The notes under the pieces are model-generated. The model was not told the DNA's origin and ran no database searches. It saw nothing but the letters and a program-made list of their open reading frames with translations. Source: an uncultured Candidatus Udaeobacter sp. (GTDB lineage Bacteria; Verrucomicrobiota; Verrucomicrobiia; Chthoniobacterales; UBA10450). Taken from it: a stretch of 9,593 nucleotides of DNA. The position numbers and the translations under genes are program-made. Location: the NCBI GenBank assembly GCA_955652245.1, contig CATPAV010000052.1:1-9593 (forward strand), read 5' to 3'. This document shows positions 1-6,324 of the stretch, in pieces (the first letter of the stretch is position 1; each line of letters starts with the position of its first letter).

Positions 1-1
1 G

Positions 2-607
2 ACGGAGGCCGGACATGATCCAATTATCGTCCATGATGGCGAAGGAGCTTTGCGCCAAGCGACGGAAACGTCCTTCGATTTGATCGTGCTCGATATTCGT
101 TTGCCCCGAATGGACGGACTCGACGTCTTACGGCATCTGCGTTCACAACATGTTCCGAGCCGTGTTATGGTGCTCACTGCTCGTGGAGAGGTCAAGGATC
201 GTATAACTGGACTGCGGCTTGGCGCGGATGATTATTTGCCCAAGCCTTTTGCTATGCCGGAATTAGTGGCGCGCGCAAACGCGCTAGGGCGACGTTATTC
301 AGAAGAGCCGGTACTCAATCTGCGAGTGGGCGATCTCACGTTCGATCTTGTGAATCATACGGCACATCGCGGTACGCGGCGGATCGACTTGTCCGTACGC
401 GAATCAATGTTGCTAAAGGTGCTTATGCGGGAGCCGGGACGCGTCTTCACCCGCACCGAATTGTGCGAACGCGTCTGGGAGCACGAGCACGAATATGACA
501 CGAAGCTGGTGGAAGTTTTCATCGGACGATTGCGAAAGAAGATTGGCGATCCTTCGCTGATTCATACGGTGCGCTACGTCGGCTACACAATTCGCGAATT
601 ACCGTGA
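2..607 (+). CDS. OmpR/PhoB-family response regulator (5' end outside window)
   Basis: This is a two-component DNA-binding response regulator; 201 residues are visible and roughly the first 25 (with the acidic Asp pair of the phosphorylation site) lie outside the window. The reading frame is open from base 2, so the TTG at 50 is not the real start. Residues below count from the first visible codon. The receiver domain shows the phospho-acceptor Asp31 in LIVLDIRLPRMDG, the switch Thr59 in VMVLTARG and Lys81 in YLPKPF. A winged-helix output domain follows from about residue 105 to the end, with the family-typical FTRTEL, VFIGRLRKKIGD and VRYVGYTIRE segments. The protein should act in the cytoplasm as a transcription factor phosphorylated by a sensor kinase. 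Its stop overlaps a GTG (GTGA) that starts a kinase stub, so the regulator appears to have lost its cognate partner here. The target genes cannot be told from the sequence. Confidence 0.93.
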   Translation, partial: TEAGHDPIIVHDGEGALRQATETSFDLIVLDIRLPRMDGLDVLRHLRSQHVPSRVMVLTARGEVKDRITGLRLGADDYLPKPFAMPELVARANALGRRYSEEPVLNLRVGDLTFDLVNHTAHRGTRRIDLSVRESMLLKVLMREPGRVFTRTELCERVWEHEHEYDTKLVEVFIGRLRKKIGDPSLIHTVRYVGYTIRELP

Positions 608-696
608 AATTTTGGCCGCTGCACCGCAAGCTCGCAGGCGGCGAGAAGCCAGGCCTAGAATTGCTCACGGCGACGCTTCGACATCCTGCGAAGTAG
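604..696 (+). pseudogene. 5' stub of sensor histidine kinase
   Basis: A GTG codon overlaps the response-regulator stop (GTGA), the usual coupling between regulator and kinase genes. The first residues, MKFWPLHRKLAGG, resemble the cytoplasmic N-terminus of OmpR-partner kinases (MK-x-WP-hydrophobic, then basic residues before the first membrane helix). After about 13 codons the frame runs without a membrane segment to TAG at 694-696, giving only 30 codons, with no HAMP, His-box or ATPase domain. I read it as the remaining 5' end of a deleted kinase gene. A matching stub (KRWPI, 9264-9302) follows the second regulator tail at the other end of the window, which supports this reading. The identification rests on position and about a dozen residues, so it is an inference. 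Confidence 0.5.
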
Positions 697-749
697 CGGA
701 AACTAATGTGCCGGATTGTGATTTACAATAGCCACGTCCGAGGCGTTAA

Positions 750-944
750 CCACATCACCGTATTTACATCGGCACGGAAATTCGAATTCCGATTAGAAAG
801 CGCCTGGACATCTTCACTTGGTCAGTGGTGGGCTTCCTTCTCCGGGTTCGCTTTCATTGATTCCAAATCGTCAATCGTCGCGTGTTCAATAGGCAGGCGA
901 CCGCTGAAGCATTGATTACGCGCTGCGACAACCTGCAAAAGTAA
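750..944 (+). pseudogene. decayed coding-like fragment, unrecognised
   Basis: The frame through 777-857 reads as a basic stretch followed by a hydrophobic segment (IPIRKRLDIFTW, then SVVGFLL), like a membrane-protein N-terminus. It is interrupted by a TGA at 858-860. The same frame then continues for 27 codons with a protein-like C-terminus (RQATAEALITRCDNLQK) to TAA at 942-944, which lies inside the left arm of the palindrome. The frame could be a remnant of the deleted kinase or of another gene between the regulator and the palindrome. I do not recognise a family, and chance cannot be excluded at this length. Confidence 0.25.
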
Positions 945-1009
945 CAACGGCGTTACCTTTCCAGTGCCGCGCCAAACGCAGATCGCTGCGATTCGACAGG
1001 TATGAAGCT
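934..1009 (+). repeat. direct repeat copy 1 (palindrome plus leader)
   Basis: This segment aligns without gaps to 9356-9431 on the far side of the trp operon, with about 59 of 75 positions identical by eye. The first 28 bases, which contain the palindrome, differ at only two positions. The block ends on ATGAAGC in both copies, so it looks like the 5' leader of a gene present twice. Confidence 0.75.
937..960. promoter_or_regulatory. inverted repeat AAAAGTAAC-N6-GTTACCTTT
   Basis: Two 9-base arms surround a 6-base centre (AACGGC); they are complementary except for one mismatch (C at 957). The same element with perfect arms occurs at 9359-9382. Both lie exactly 41 bases upstream of an ATGAAG. 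It could be an operator for a dimeric regulator or a weak RNA hairpin at the end of the preceding gene. The GTAAC/GTTAC stem is not GC-rich and lacks a long T-tract, so a classical terminator is less likely. The function is not known. Confidence 0.5.
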
Positions 1010-1082
1010 TCTGAACCGGCTTGGCGCAGGCAGCGGATGCGGCCCCGACACATGTCTTCAGCGACCTTTAAAAGAAGCTTAG
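1002..1082 (+). pseudogene. broken 5' end of a gene related to the Tat-protein gene at 9424
   Basis: An ORF of 26 codons starts with ATGAAG after the same leader that precedes the Tat-signal gene on the far side. It reads MKLLNRLGAG and then ends in LQRPLKEA followed by TAG. Just past the stop, the bases around 1075-1115 (GCTTAG-ACCGCC, then TATTTTTGGGC and GCTCGCC) can be aligned with the twin-arginine coding bases of the intact gene (CTTAGCCGCC, then CCTTTTTAGGC and ACTCGCC). I infer a decayed copy of the same gene start, cut off before the body of the protein. It could also be a short leader ORF by chance. It contains no Trp codons, so it is not a trp attenuator peptide. Confidence 0.4.
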
Positions 1083-1201
1083 ACCGCCACGCGCTATTTT
1101 TGGGCGCTCGCCACGAATTTTTGAGGCCGCGCGGGTGCCATCCGGCGAACGACGAATATTAATCTTTGCTCCAATTCGAATGATGTAAGGTTTGCACCGA
1201 T

Positions 1202-2215
1202 ATGTTGATTGTGATGAGACCCAATGCCACTGAGCCCGAGATCGACGCGGTGGTTCAAATTATCGAAGCAATCGGGTTGCGTCCCCATCCAATGCCGGGA
1301 GCGACGCGGACCGCGATTGGTATCACAGGCAACGAAGCTCCAATCGACGGCCGGCGTTTTGAGAACCTGCCCGGTGTCGCGGAAGTCATCCGCGTCACCA
1401 AGCCGTACAAGCTGATCACGCTCGATCTACGGCCCGAGAAAACAATCGTGCGCGTCGGCGAAGCTACAATCGGCGGAAGCGAACTCGCGATGATCGCGGG
1501 GCCGTGTGCGATTGAAAATCGTGATCAGGCGTTTGCTGTAGCGGAGGCGGTAAAACAGAGCGGTGCGCGTTTTTTCCGCGGCGGTGCGTGGAAGCCGCGA
1601 ACATCGCCCTACACATTCCAAGGTTTGGGTGAAAAGGGTTGGGAAATCATGGCCGAAATACGCGAAACATTCGGACTGAAAATCGTCACGGAAGCGATCG
1701 ACGAATCTAATGTCGATCTTATCGAACAGTACGGGGATGTAATTCAGATTGGCGCTCGCAACATGCAGAACTTCTCGCTCCTTAAGCGGGCTGGTCGATC
1801 GAAGCTGCCCGTGCTCCTGAAACGAGGGATGGCTGCAACACTCGAAGAATGGCTGCTTGCGGCCGAATACATCATGGCTGAAGGCAACTACAACGTTATC
1901 TTGTGCGAGCGAGGTGTTCGCACGTTCGCGCAGCACACACGCAACACGCTCGATCTCGCTTCGGTGCCAGCGATTCGCCGCATTTCACACTTGCCCGTAA
2001 TAGTGGATCCATCCCACGGCACTGGTAGTGCTTACATGGTCACGCCGCTCGCTCGGGCCGGGGTTGCAGTTGGAGCAGACGGCCTCATGGTCGAAGTCCA
2101 CAACCATCCGGAACTCGCCCTTTCTGATGGCGCACAGGCGTTAACGCCCTCGCAGTATGCACAACTCGTCGATGAAGTTCGCGTGATTCACAAGCTCATG
2201 TCATCGGCCTCCTGA
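1202..2215 (+). CDS. aroF: 3-deoxy-7-phosphoheptulonate (DAHP) synthase, Thermotoga-type
   Basis: It condenses phosphoenolpyruvate and erythrose 4-phosphate to DAHP, the first step of the shikimate pathway, in the cytoplasm. At 337 residues it matches the type I-beta enzyme of Thermotoga maritima almost position for position. A ferredoxin-like regulatory domain spans about 1-70 (MLIVMRPNAT... VTKPYKL) and a TIM barrel runs from about 90 to the end. The substrate loop GGAWKPRTSP (128-137) and the metal ligands Cys102, His272, Glu298 and Asp309 are all present. In the regulatory domain His29 is kept, but the residue equivalent to Ser31, which I recall as a tyrosine contact in T. maritima, is Met. 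The start has a TAAGG at 1186-1190, 11 bases upstream. It is the first gene of the trp operon, 44 bases before trpG, so precursor supply is tied to tryptophan synthesis. The symbol could equally be aroG by some conventions. Confidence 0.95.
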   Translation: MLIVMRPNATEPEIDAVVQIIEAIGLRPHPMPGATRTAIGITGNEAPIDGRRFENLPGVAEVIRVTKPYKLITLDLRPEKTIVRVGEATIGGSELAMIAGPCAIENRDQAFAVAEAVKQSGARFFRGGAWKPRTSPYTFQGLGEKGWEIMAEIRETFGLKIVTEAIDESNVDLIEQYGDVIQIGARNMQNFSLLKRAGRSKLPVLLKRGMAATLEEWLLAAEYIMAEGNYNVILCERGVRTFAQHTRNTLDLASVPAIRRISHLPVIVDPSHGTGSAYMVTPLARAGVAVGADGLMVEVHNHPELALSDGAQALTPSQYAQLVDEVRVIHKLMSSAS

Positions 2216-2259
2216 TAGCACTTCAACGGAAAACCGATCGCTTACCGGATTTCAATTCC

Positions 2260-2832
2260 ATGCTCCTGCTGATTGATAACTACGACTCGTTCACTTACAA
2301 CCTCGCGCAGTATTTTGGTGAGCTTGGGTGTGAACTCGTCATTAAACGAAACGATGAAGTCTCACTGAATGAAATCGTAGCATTGGCACCGCAGCATATC
2401 TGTATTTCGCCCGGGCCGTGCACGCCGCGCGAAGCGGGCATCAGCAAAGAAGTCATCCTGCGCTTTGGGGCCGAGATTCCTATCCTGGGCGTCTGTCTCG
2501 GACATCAATGCGTCGCCGAAGCGTATGGCGGAAAGGTGGTCCGCGCTCCTCGCCTCATGCATGGGAAATCATCCATGGTCAGGCATAACGGGAGCGCACT
2601 TTTTTCGGACTTGCCTACGCCGTTCGAAGCTGGCCGATACCACTCGCTGGTCGTCGAGCGACGTTCCTTTCCGGCGTCTCTCGAGATCACGGCCGAAAGC
2701 GACGATGGCCAAATTATGGCGCTGCGCCATCGCCAATTCCCGGTGCAAGGAGTGCAATTCCATCCGGAATCGATCCTCACGGGAGACGGCAAAAAAATTC
2801 TCAGGAGCTTCCTTTCGAGTCCGGCACATTGA
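2260..2832 (+). CDS. trpG: anthranilate synthase component II (glutamine amidotransferase)
   Basis: This class I glutamine amidotransferase hydrolyses glutamine and passes ammonia to TrpE for anthranilate formation. It has 190 residues, the usual length for the stand-alone subunit. The nucleophile is Cys79 in GVCLGHQ, and His168 and Glu170 in FHPESI complete the triad. The oxyanion region SPGPCTPREAG is at 50-60 and the TrpG/PabA signature MHGKSS at 100-105. The start MLLLIDNYDSFTYN is typical of the family. No clear ribosome binding site precedes it. The stop TGA is directly followed by the trpE ATG, so the two subunits are probably made in a coupled way. TrpG and PabA cannot be told apart by sequence alone. 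The position beside trpE supports trpG, but it could also serve a folate enzyme if the genome has no separate pabA. Confidence 0.95.
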   Translation: MLLLIDNYDSFTYNLAQYFGELGCELVIKRNDEVSLNEIVALAPQHICISPGPCTPREAGISKEVILRFGAEIPILGVCLGHQCVAEAYGGKVVRAPRLMHGKSSMVRHNGSALFSDLPTPFEAGRYHSLVVERRSFPASLEITAESDDGQIMALRHRQFPVQGVQFHPESILTGDGKKILRSFLSSPAH

Positions 2833-4323
2833 ATGAAGCTGCAGCTCACTCCAACGCTGGACGAATTTTCTCAGCTCGCAAAACGCGGCAACGTTATCCC
2901 TGTTTTCGCAGAGTTGGTCGCTGACGGCGAAACACCGGTTTCAGCGTTCAAAAAACTTGATCGCAGCAATTACAGCTTCCTCTTTGAATCGACGGAAAAA
3001 AATGATGTGTCGGGACGGTTCTCGTTCGCCGGGTTCGAACCGCGGACGGTCATTCACAGCTACGGGCGCGAAATCCGAGTTGTTGAACGTGGGAATGAAC
3101 GGCGCTTGGAAACGGCAACCAATCCACTTGATGAAGTCCGCAAATTGATGGCGCGTTATCAATTCGTCTCGCGTCTGGAATTGCCACGATTTGCCGGCGG
3201 CGCTGTCGGCTTTCTGGGGTACGAAGCAATCAGTTTCTTTGAACCGAAAGTGCCAGTGGCACATCGGGACGATCTCGATTTACCCGAAATGCTTTTCATG
3301 CTCACAAGCAGTGTTCTCATTTTCGATCATCGGCTGCGCAGCTTGAAAATCGTCGTGAACGCCTACCTCGACGATGGCCCGCCTGAAGAGGTTTACGCCC
3401 GAGCGGCGGAATCGATCGATGAGATCAAGCGCCAACTCACCAAATCTGCCGATCTTCCATTCATTCCTGCCTTGGACTGTGAAACGCGCCCCGCTCGCAG
3501 CAATTTCCGTCCTGCGGAATTTGAGCTGGCAGTTGAACAAGCCAAAGAATACATCCGGGCCGGCGACATCTTTCAAGTTGTCCTGTCGCAGCGATTTGAC
3601 TGCGATTTCGGCGGAGACCCTCTCGATTTTTATCGCTGTCTGCGTTTCATTAATCCTTCGCCGTACATGTTTTATCTTAAAGTCGGCGACGATTTTGCGC
3701 TCGTTGGCAGCTCGCCGGAGATGCATGTCCGGCTGATAGGCGAAACGATTGAGATCCGCCCAATCGCAGGGACGCGCGCTCGCGGCGCGACCGCAGCGCA
3801 AGACGAACGCAATGCCGCCGAACTGCTCGCCGATCCCAAGGAGCGCGCCGAACACATTATGCTTGTCGATCTTGCGCGCAACGATGTTGGACGGGTTGCG
3901 GGTTTCGGCACGGTGCGTGTGACCGAGATGATGGAGATCGAGCGTTACAGTCACGTCATGCACATCGTTTCAAATGTGGCTGGGCGTCTGCGCGCCGGCT
4001 GCACTGCGTTCGACTTAGTTAAAGCGACATTTCCCGCCGGCACTGTCTCGGGCGCCCCGAAAATCCGCGCCATGCAAATTATCAGCGACCTGGAAAAGAC
4101 CAGGCGCGGCTGCTACGCGGGTGCGATTGGTTATTTTGGCTTCGACGGTAATTTTGATTCATGCATCGCATTACGCTGTGCCGTGTTGAAAAACAAAAAA
4201 GCGTACTTTCAAGCGGGCGCGGGTATTGTCGCCGACTCAGACCCACATTTGGAATACGAGGAGACCGTCAATAAGGCGCGCGCGATGGCGAAGGCGCTCG
4301 CAATGGCGACGCAAATTGGATGA
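2833..4323 (+). CDS. trpE: anthranilate synthase component I
   Basis: It converts chorismate and ammonia (from TrpG) to anthranilate and pyruvate, the committed step to tryptophan. The 496-residue length and two-part layout are normal: an N-terminal anthranilate synthase domain (about 15-200) and a chorismate-binding domain (about 225-490). Visible motifs are RPIAGTRARG (309-318), HIMLVDLARNDVGRV (341-355), YSHVMHIVSNV (372-382), FPAGTVSGAPKIRAM (400-414) and GAGIVADSDP (462-471). The tryptophan feedback site appears kept: FES (51-53) stands for the ES of the LLES motif, and NPSPYMFYLK is at 274-283. Feedback inhibition by Trp is therefore expected. The ATG follows the trpG TGA without a gap. 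A frame that overlaps its last 98 bases belongs to an upstream extension of trpD and is not the likely trpD start. Confidence 0.96.
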   Translation: MKLQLTPTLDEFSQLAKRGNVIPVFAELVADGETPVSAFKKLDRSNYSFLFESTEKNDVSGRFSFAGFEPRTVIHSYGREIRVVERGNERRLETATNPLDEVRKLMARYQFVSRLELPRFAGGAVGFLGYEAISFFEPKVPVAHRDDLDLPEMLFMLTSSVLIFDHRLRSLKIVVNAYLDDGPPEEVYARAAESIDEIKRQLTKSADLPFIPALDCETRPARSNFRPAEFELAVEQAKEYIRAGDIFQVVLSQRFDCDFGGDPLDFYRCLRFINPSPYMFYLKVGDDFALVGSSPEMHVRLIGETIEIRPIAGTRARGATAAQDERNAAELLADPKERAEHIMLVDLARNDVGRVAGFGTVRVTEMMEIERYSHVMHIVSNVAGRLRAGCTAFDLVKATFPAGTVSGAPKIRAMQIISDLEKTRRGCYAGAIGYFGFDGNFDSCIALRCAVLKNKKAYFQAGAGIVADSDPHLEYEETVNKARAMAKALAMATQIG

Positions 4324-4345
4324 TCGAGATGCTGCGATTCCGCAA

Positions 4346-5485
4346 ATGAATCCCAAGAAAGATAAGGATGGCGTCGCACGCCCCCATTGGTTGCTGCCAA
4401 CGCCACCGCGAACAGATGAACTCCAACGTGAGACCATTGATATCGGCGATTTCGAACTGCGCCAAATGACATTGTGTCTCATGCGCGGCGAGAATCTCAG
4501 CCGGGCTGCGGCCGGGAAGTTTCTTGCGGCGTTGCTGAATCCTGCCGCCACCGACGCGCAGGTAGCGGCGGCGCTTGCTGTTTTATCCGTCAAAGGTGAA
4601 ACGGTCGAAGAGTTGGCCGGCATGGCGGAGGCCATGCGAAATCGCGCCATTCCGGTGCGGTGCCATCACGAGCGTTTCATCGACACCGCGGGAACCGGCT
4701 CGAGCGCAGCGAAAACTTTTAACGTCTCAACGGCGGCAGCTTTCGTCATCGCCGGCGCCGGTTTGCCTGTCGCGAAACATGGCTCGCGCGCGGCGACATC
4801 CCATTCAGGCAGTGCCGACGTGCTCGAAGCTCTGGGCGTCAACACCGCTGCTCCACTCGAAACCGTCGAGCGTTGTCTCAACGAACATGGAATCTGTTTT
4901 ATGTTTGCGCCATTGTTCCATGGCGCAACGGCTCGCGTCGCGCACGTGCGCCGCGAACTCGGCGTGCACACCACATTCAATCTGCTCGGTCCGCTAACAA
5001 ATCCCGCGCGGGCTCCCTTTCAGATTCTCGGCGTCTGGCATTCTGCGCTGCTTGAGCGAGTCGCGTTGGCCCTCGCCTTGCTCGGCGCGGAAAAAGCGTG
5101 GGTTGTCCATGGCGCGGACGGTCTCGACGAAATAACGCTGACGCGCGAAACTTTTGTCGCCAGCTGCTCGGCCGGCTCGAACGTGGAAACATTCACGATC
5201 TCACCTTACGATTTCGGACTGGAACGCAGGTCGCTCGATGGAGCTCGCGGCAGCGGGTCAGCTGAAAATGCGCAACTGATCCGCGCAATTCTGCAGGGTA
5301 AAGCAAAGGAAAACTTTGCCGCGGCACGCGACCTCGTCGTTATAAACGCCGCTGCTGCGCTTCACATTGCAGGACTTGCATCCGACCTTCGCCAGGCAGC
5401 GAGCCTCGCACGCGAAAGCATCGACAGCGGACGCGCGGCGTCGAAACTCGAGGCGTTAATCGGCGAAACAAATCGAAAGGAATGA
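4346..5485 (+). CDS. trpD: anthranilate phosphoribosyltransferase
   Basis: It transfers the phosphoribosyl group from PRPP to anthranilate. The helical start (LCLMRGENLSRAAAGKFLAALL) and the domain with KHGSRAATSHSGSADVLEALGVN, LLGPLTNPA and the metal-binding DGLDE are clear. The PRPP loop reads DTAGTGSSAAKTFNVST where most family members have GTGGD, so the loop Asp is Ser. The frame is open back to an ATG at 4226, but that would overlap trpE by 98 bases. ATG 4346, 22 bases after trpE, gives 379 residues, about 40 more than usual, with a charged, proline-containing N-terminus. ATG 4466 or 4481 would give a family-length protein but leave a gap of over 140 bases in a tightly packed operon. None of these starts has a good ribosome binding site, so the start is uncertain. 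The end overlaps trpC by ATGA. Confidence 0.92.
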   Translation: MNPKKDKDGVARPHWLLPTPPRTDELQRETIDIGDFELRQMTLCLMRGENLSRAAAGKFLAALLNPAATDAQVAAALAVLSVKGETVEELAGMAEAMRNRAIPVRCHHERFIDTAGTGSSAAKTFNVSTAAAFVIAGAGLPVAKHGSRAATSHSGSADVLEALGVNTAAPLETVERCLNEHGICFMFAPLFHGATARVAHVRRELGVHTTFNLLGPLTNPARAPFQILGVWHSALLERVALALALLGAEKAWVVHGADGLDEITLTRETFVASCSAGSNVETFTISPYDFGLERRSLDGARGSGSAENAQLIRAILQGKAKENFAAARDLVVINAAAALHIAGLASDLRQAASLARESIDSGRAASKLEALIGETNRKE

Positions 5486-6324
5486 ACAGAAATTTTCTTT
5501 CAGAAATTCTTGCGAAAAAGCGGCAAGTGGTTGCAAGGCTTCAAAGCGACTCTTTTGCGCGCGGCTTTCGCGAACGCGCGCTGGAGATTCCAAGAAACGC
5601 TGCTCCGCATCGCCTGCTGCGAGCACTGGAGGCGGACTTACCGCGATTGCAGATTATTGCGGAATTCAAACGCAGATCGCCGTCACTTGGAATTATTCGC
5701 GACGATCTTTCCGCCGGGGATGTTGCTCGTCGTTATGAACGAGGTGGCGCCTGCGCGATTTCCGTCCTGACCGACGAAGAATATTTCGGCGGTTCACTTG
5801 AGGATCTCAGCGCAGCTCGCTCCAGTGCCAAGCTGCCGGTTCTGCGCAAAGATTTCATCATCGATCCAATCCAAATTTACGAAGCGGCCATTGCAGGCGC
5901 CGACGCTATATTGTTAATCGTGGCAGCACTGGATAATTCTTTGTTAGGCAAATTGCGCGAAGCCGCCGAAGACGAACTTGGACTCGACGCGCTTGTCGAA
6001 GTGCATACATCCGGCGAACTGCGCCGCGCGTTGGATGCAGGCGCGAAAATCATCGGAGTGAATAATCGCGATCTGAAGACGTTCCAGATTTCGTTGAACA
6101 CAAGCGAGCGTCTAATCGCCGAAGCTCCGCGGGAAAGCATTATGATTAGCGAAAGTGGATTACAAAGTGCGGAATCATTGTGTCACCTTCGCGGACTTGG
6201 GTTTCGCGGTTTCCTCATCGGCGAAGCGCTCATGCGCGCGAGCAATCCAGAAACAGCTCTTCGCGATTTGATCGCCGACGCCGAAGATCGACAAGTTATA
6301 CCAATTGCAGCTCGCCAGTCATGA
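5482..6324 (+). CDS. trpC: indole-3-glycerol-phosphate synthase
   Basis: It closes the indole ring by decarboxylating carboxyphenylamino-deoxyribulose phosphate to indole-3-glycerol phosphate. This is a single-domain TIM barrel of 280 residues, separate from TrpF (unlike the fused enterobacterial protein). The active-site set is visible: Glu61 and Lys63 in AEFKRRSPS, Lys123 in LRKDFI, Glu173 in LVEVH, Asn194 in GVNNRDL, and Glu224 and Ser225 in ISESG. The start overlaps the trpD stop by ATGA. An AAGGA lies immediately against the ATG, too close to act as a normal ribosome binding site, so coupling to trpD translation is likely. The C-terminus extends some 15 to 20 residues past the last helix and overlaps trpF by ATGA. 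Confidence 0.96.
   Translation: MNRNFLSEILAKKRQVVARLQSDSFARGFRERALEIPRNAAPHRLLRALEADLPRLQIIAEFKRRSPSLGIIRDDLSAGDVARRYERGGACAISVLTDEEYFGGSLEDLSAARSSAKLPVLRKDFIIDPIQIYEAAIAGADAILLIVAALDNSLLGKLREAAEDELGLDALVEVHTSGELRRALDAGAKIIGVNNRDLKTFQISLNTSERLIAEAPRESIMISESGLQSAESLCHLRGLGFRGFLIGEALMRASNPETALRDLIADAEDRQVIPIAARQS

Larger units (their letters stand above)
697..1201. other. 505-base gap without an intact gene
   Basis: No complete gene is recognisable here on either strand. From the left, the gap holds about 60 bases with no signal, then a coding-like fragment (about 750-944), an inverted repeat (937-960) followed by a conserved 41-nt spacer, a short ORF starting ATGAAG at 1002, and AT-richer sequence before aroF. 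A 69-codon ORF at 706-915 has no recognisable motif and competes with a better-looking frame, so I do not call it. A promoter for the operon presumably lies between about 1083 and 1190, but no convincing -35/-10 pair is visible. There is no Trp-codon-rich leader peptide, T-box or attenuator. Confidence 0.6.

Noticed and set aside
776..793. Near-palindrome CGGAA-A-TTCGAA-TTCCG
   Set aside because: A single short occurrence with an off-centre extra base and no second copy in the window; likely chance.
706..915. 69-codon ORF between the regulator and aroF
   Set aside because: No recognisable motif, no ribosome binding site, and it overlaps a frame with a more protein-like pattern; it lies in decayed sequence.
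1121..1163. Promoter-like TTGAGG and TATTAAT before aroF
   Set aside because: The spacing between them is far from 17 bases and neither box is a good match, so no promoter is called.
1094..1288. Minus-strand ORF overlapping the aroF start
   Set aside because: It is antisense to a clear aroF N-terminus and shows no family motif, so it is a shadow frame.
1427..1936. Long minus-strand frames opposite aroF, trpE, trpD and trpB
   Set aside because: All lie opposite genes with intact catalytic motifs and have no recognisable domains; they follow from codon bias of the coding strand.
4226..4345. trpD starting inside trpE at 4226
   Set aside because: It would overlap trpE by 98 bases and give an Arg-rich N-terminus (RRRSQWRRK) that looks like an off-frame reading of the trpE end.
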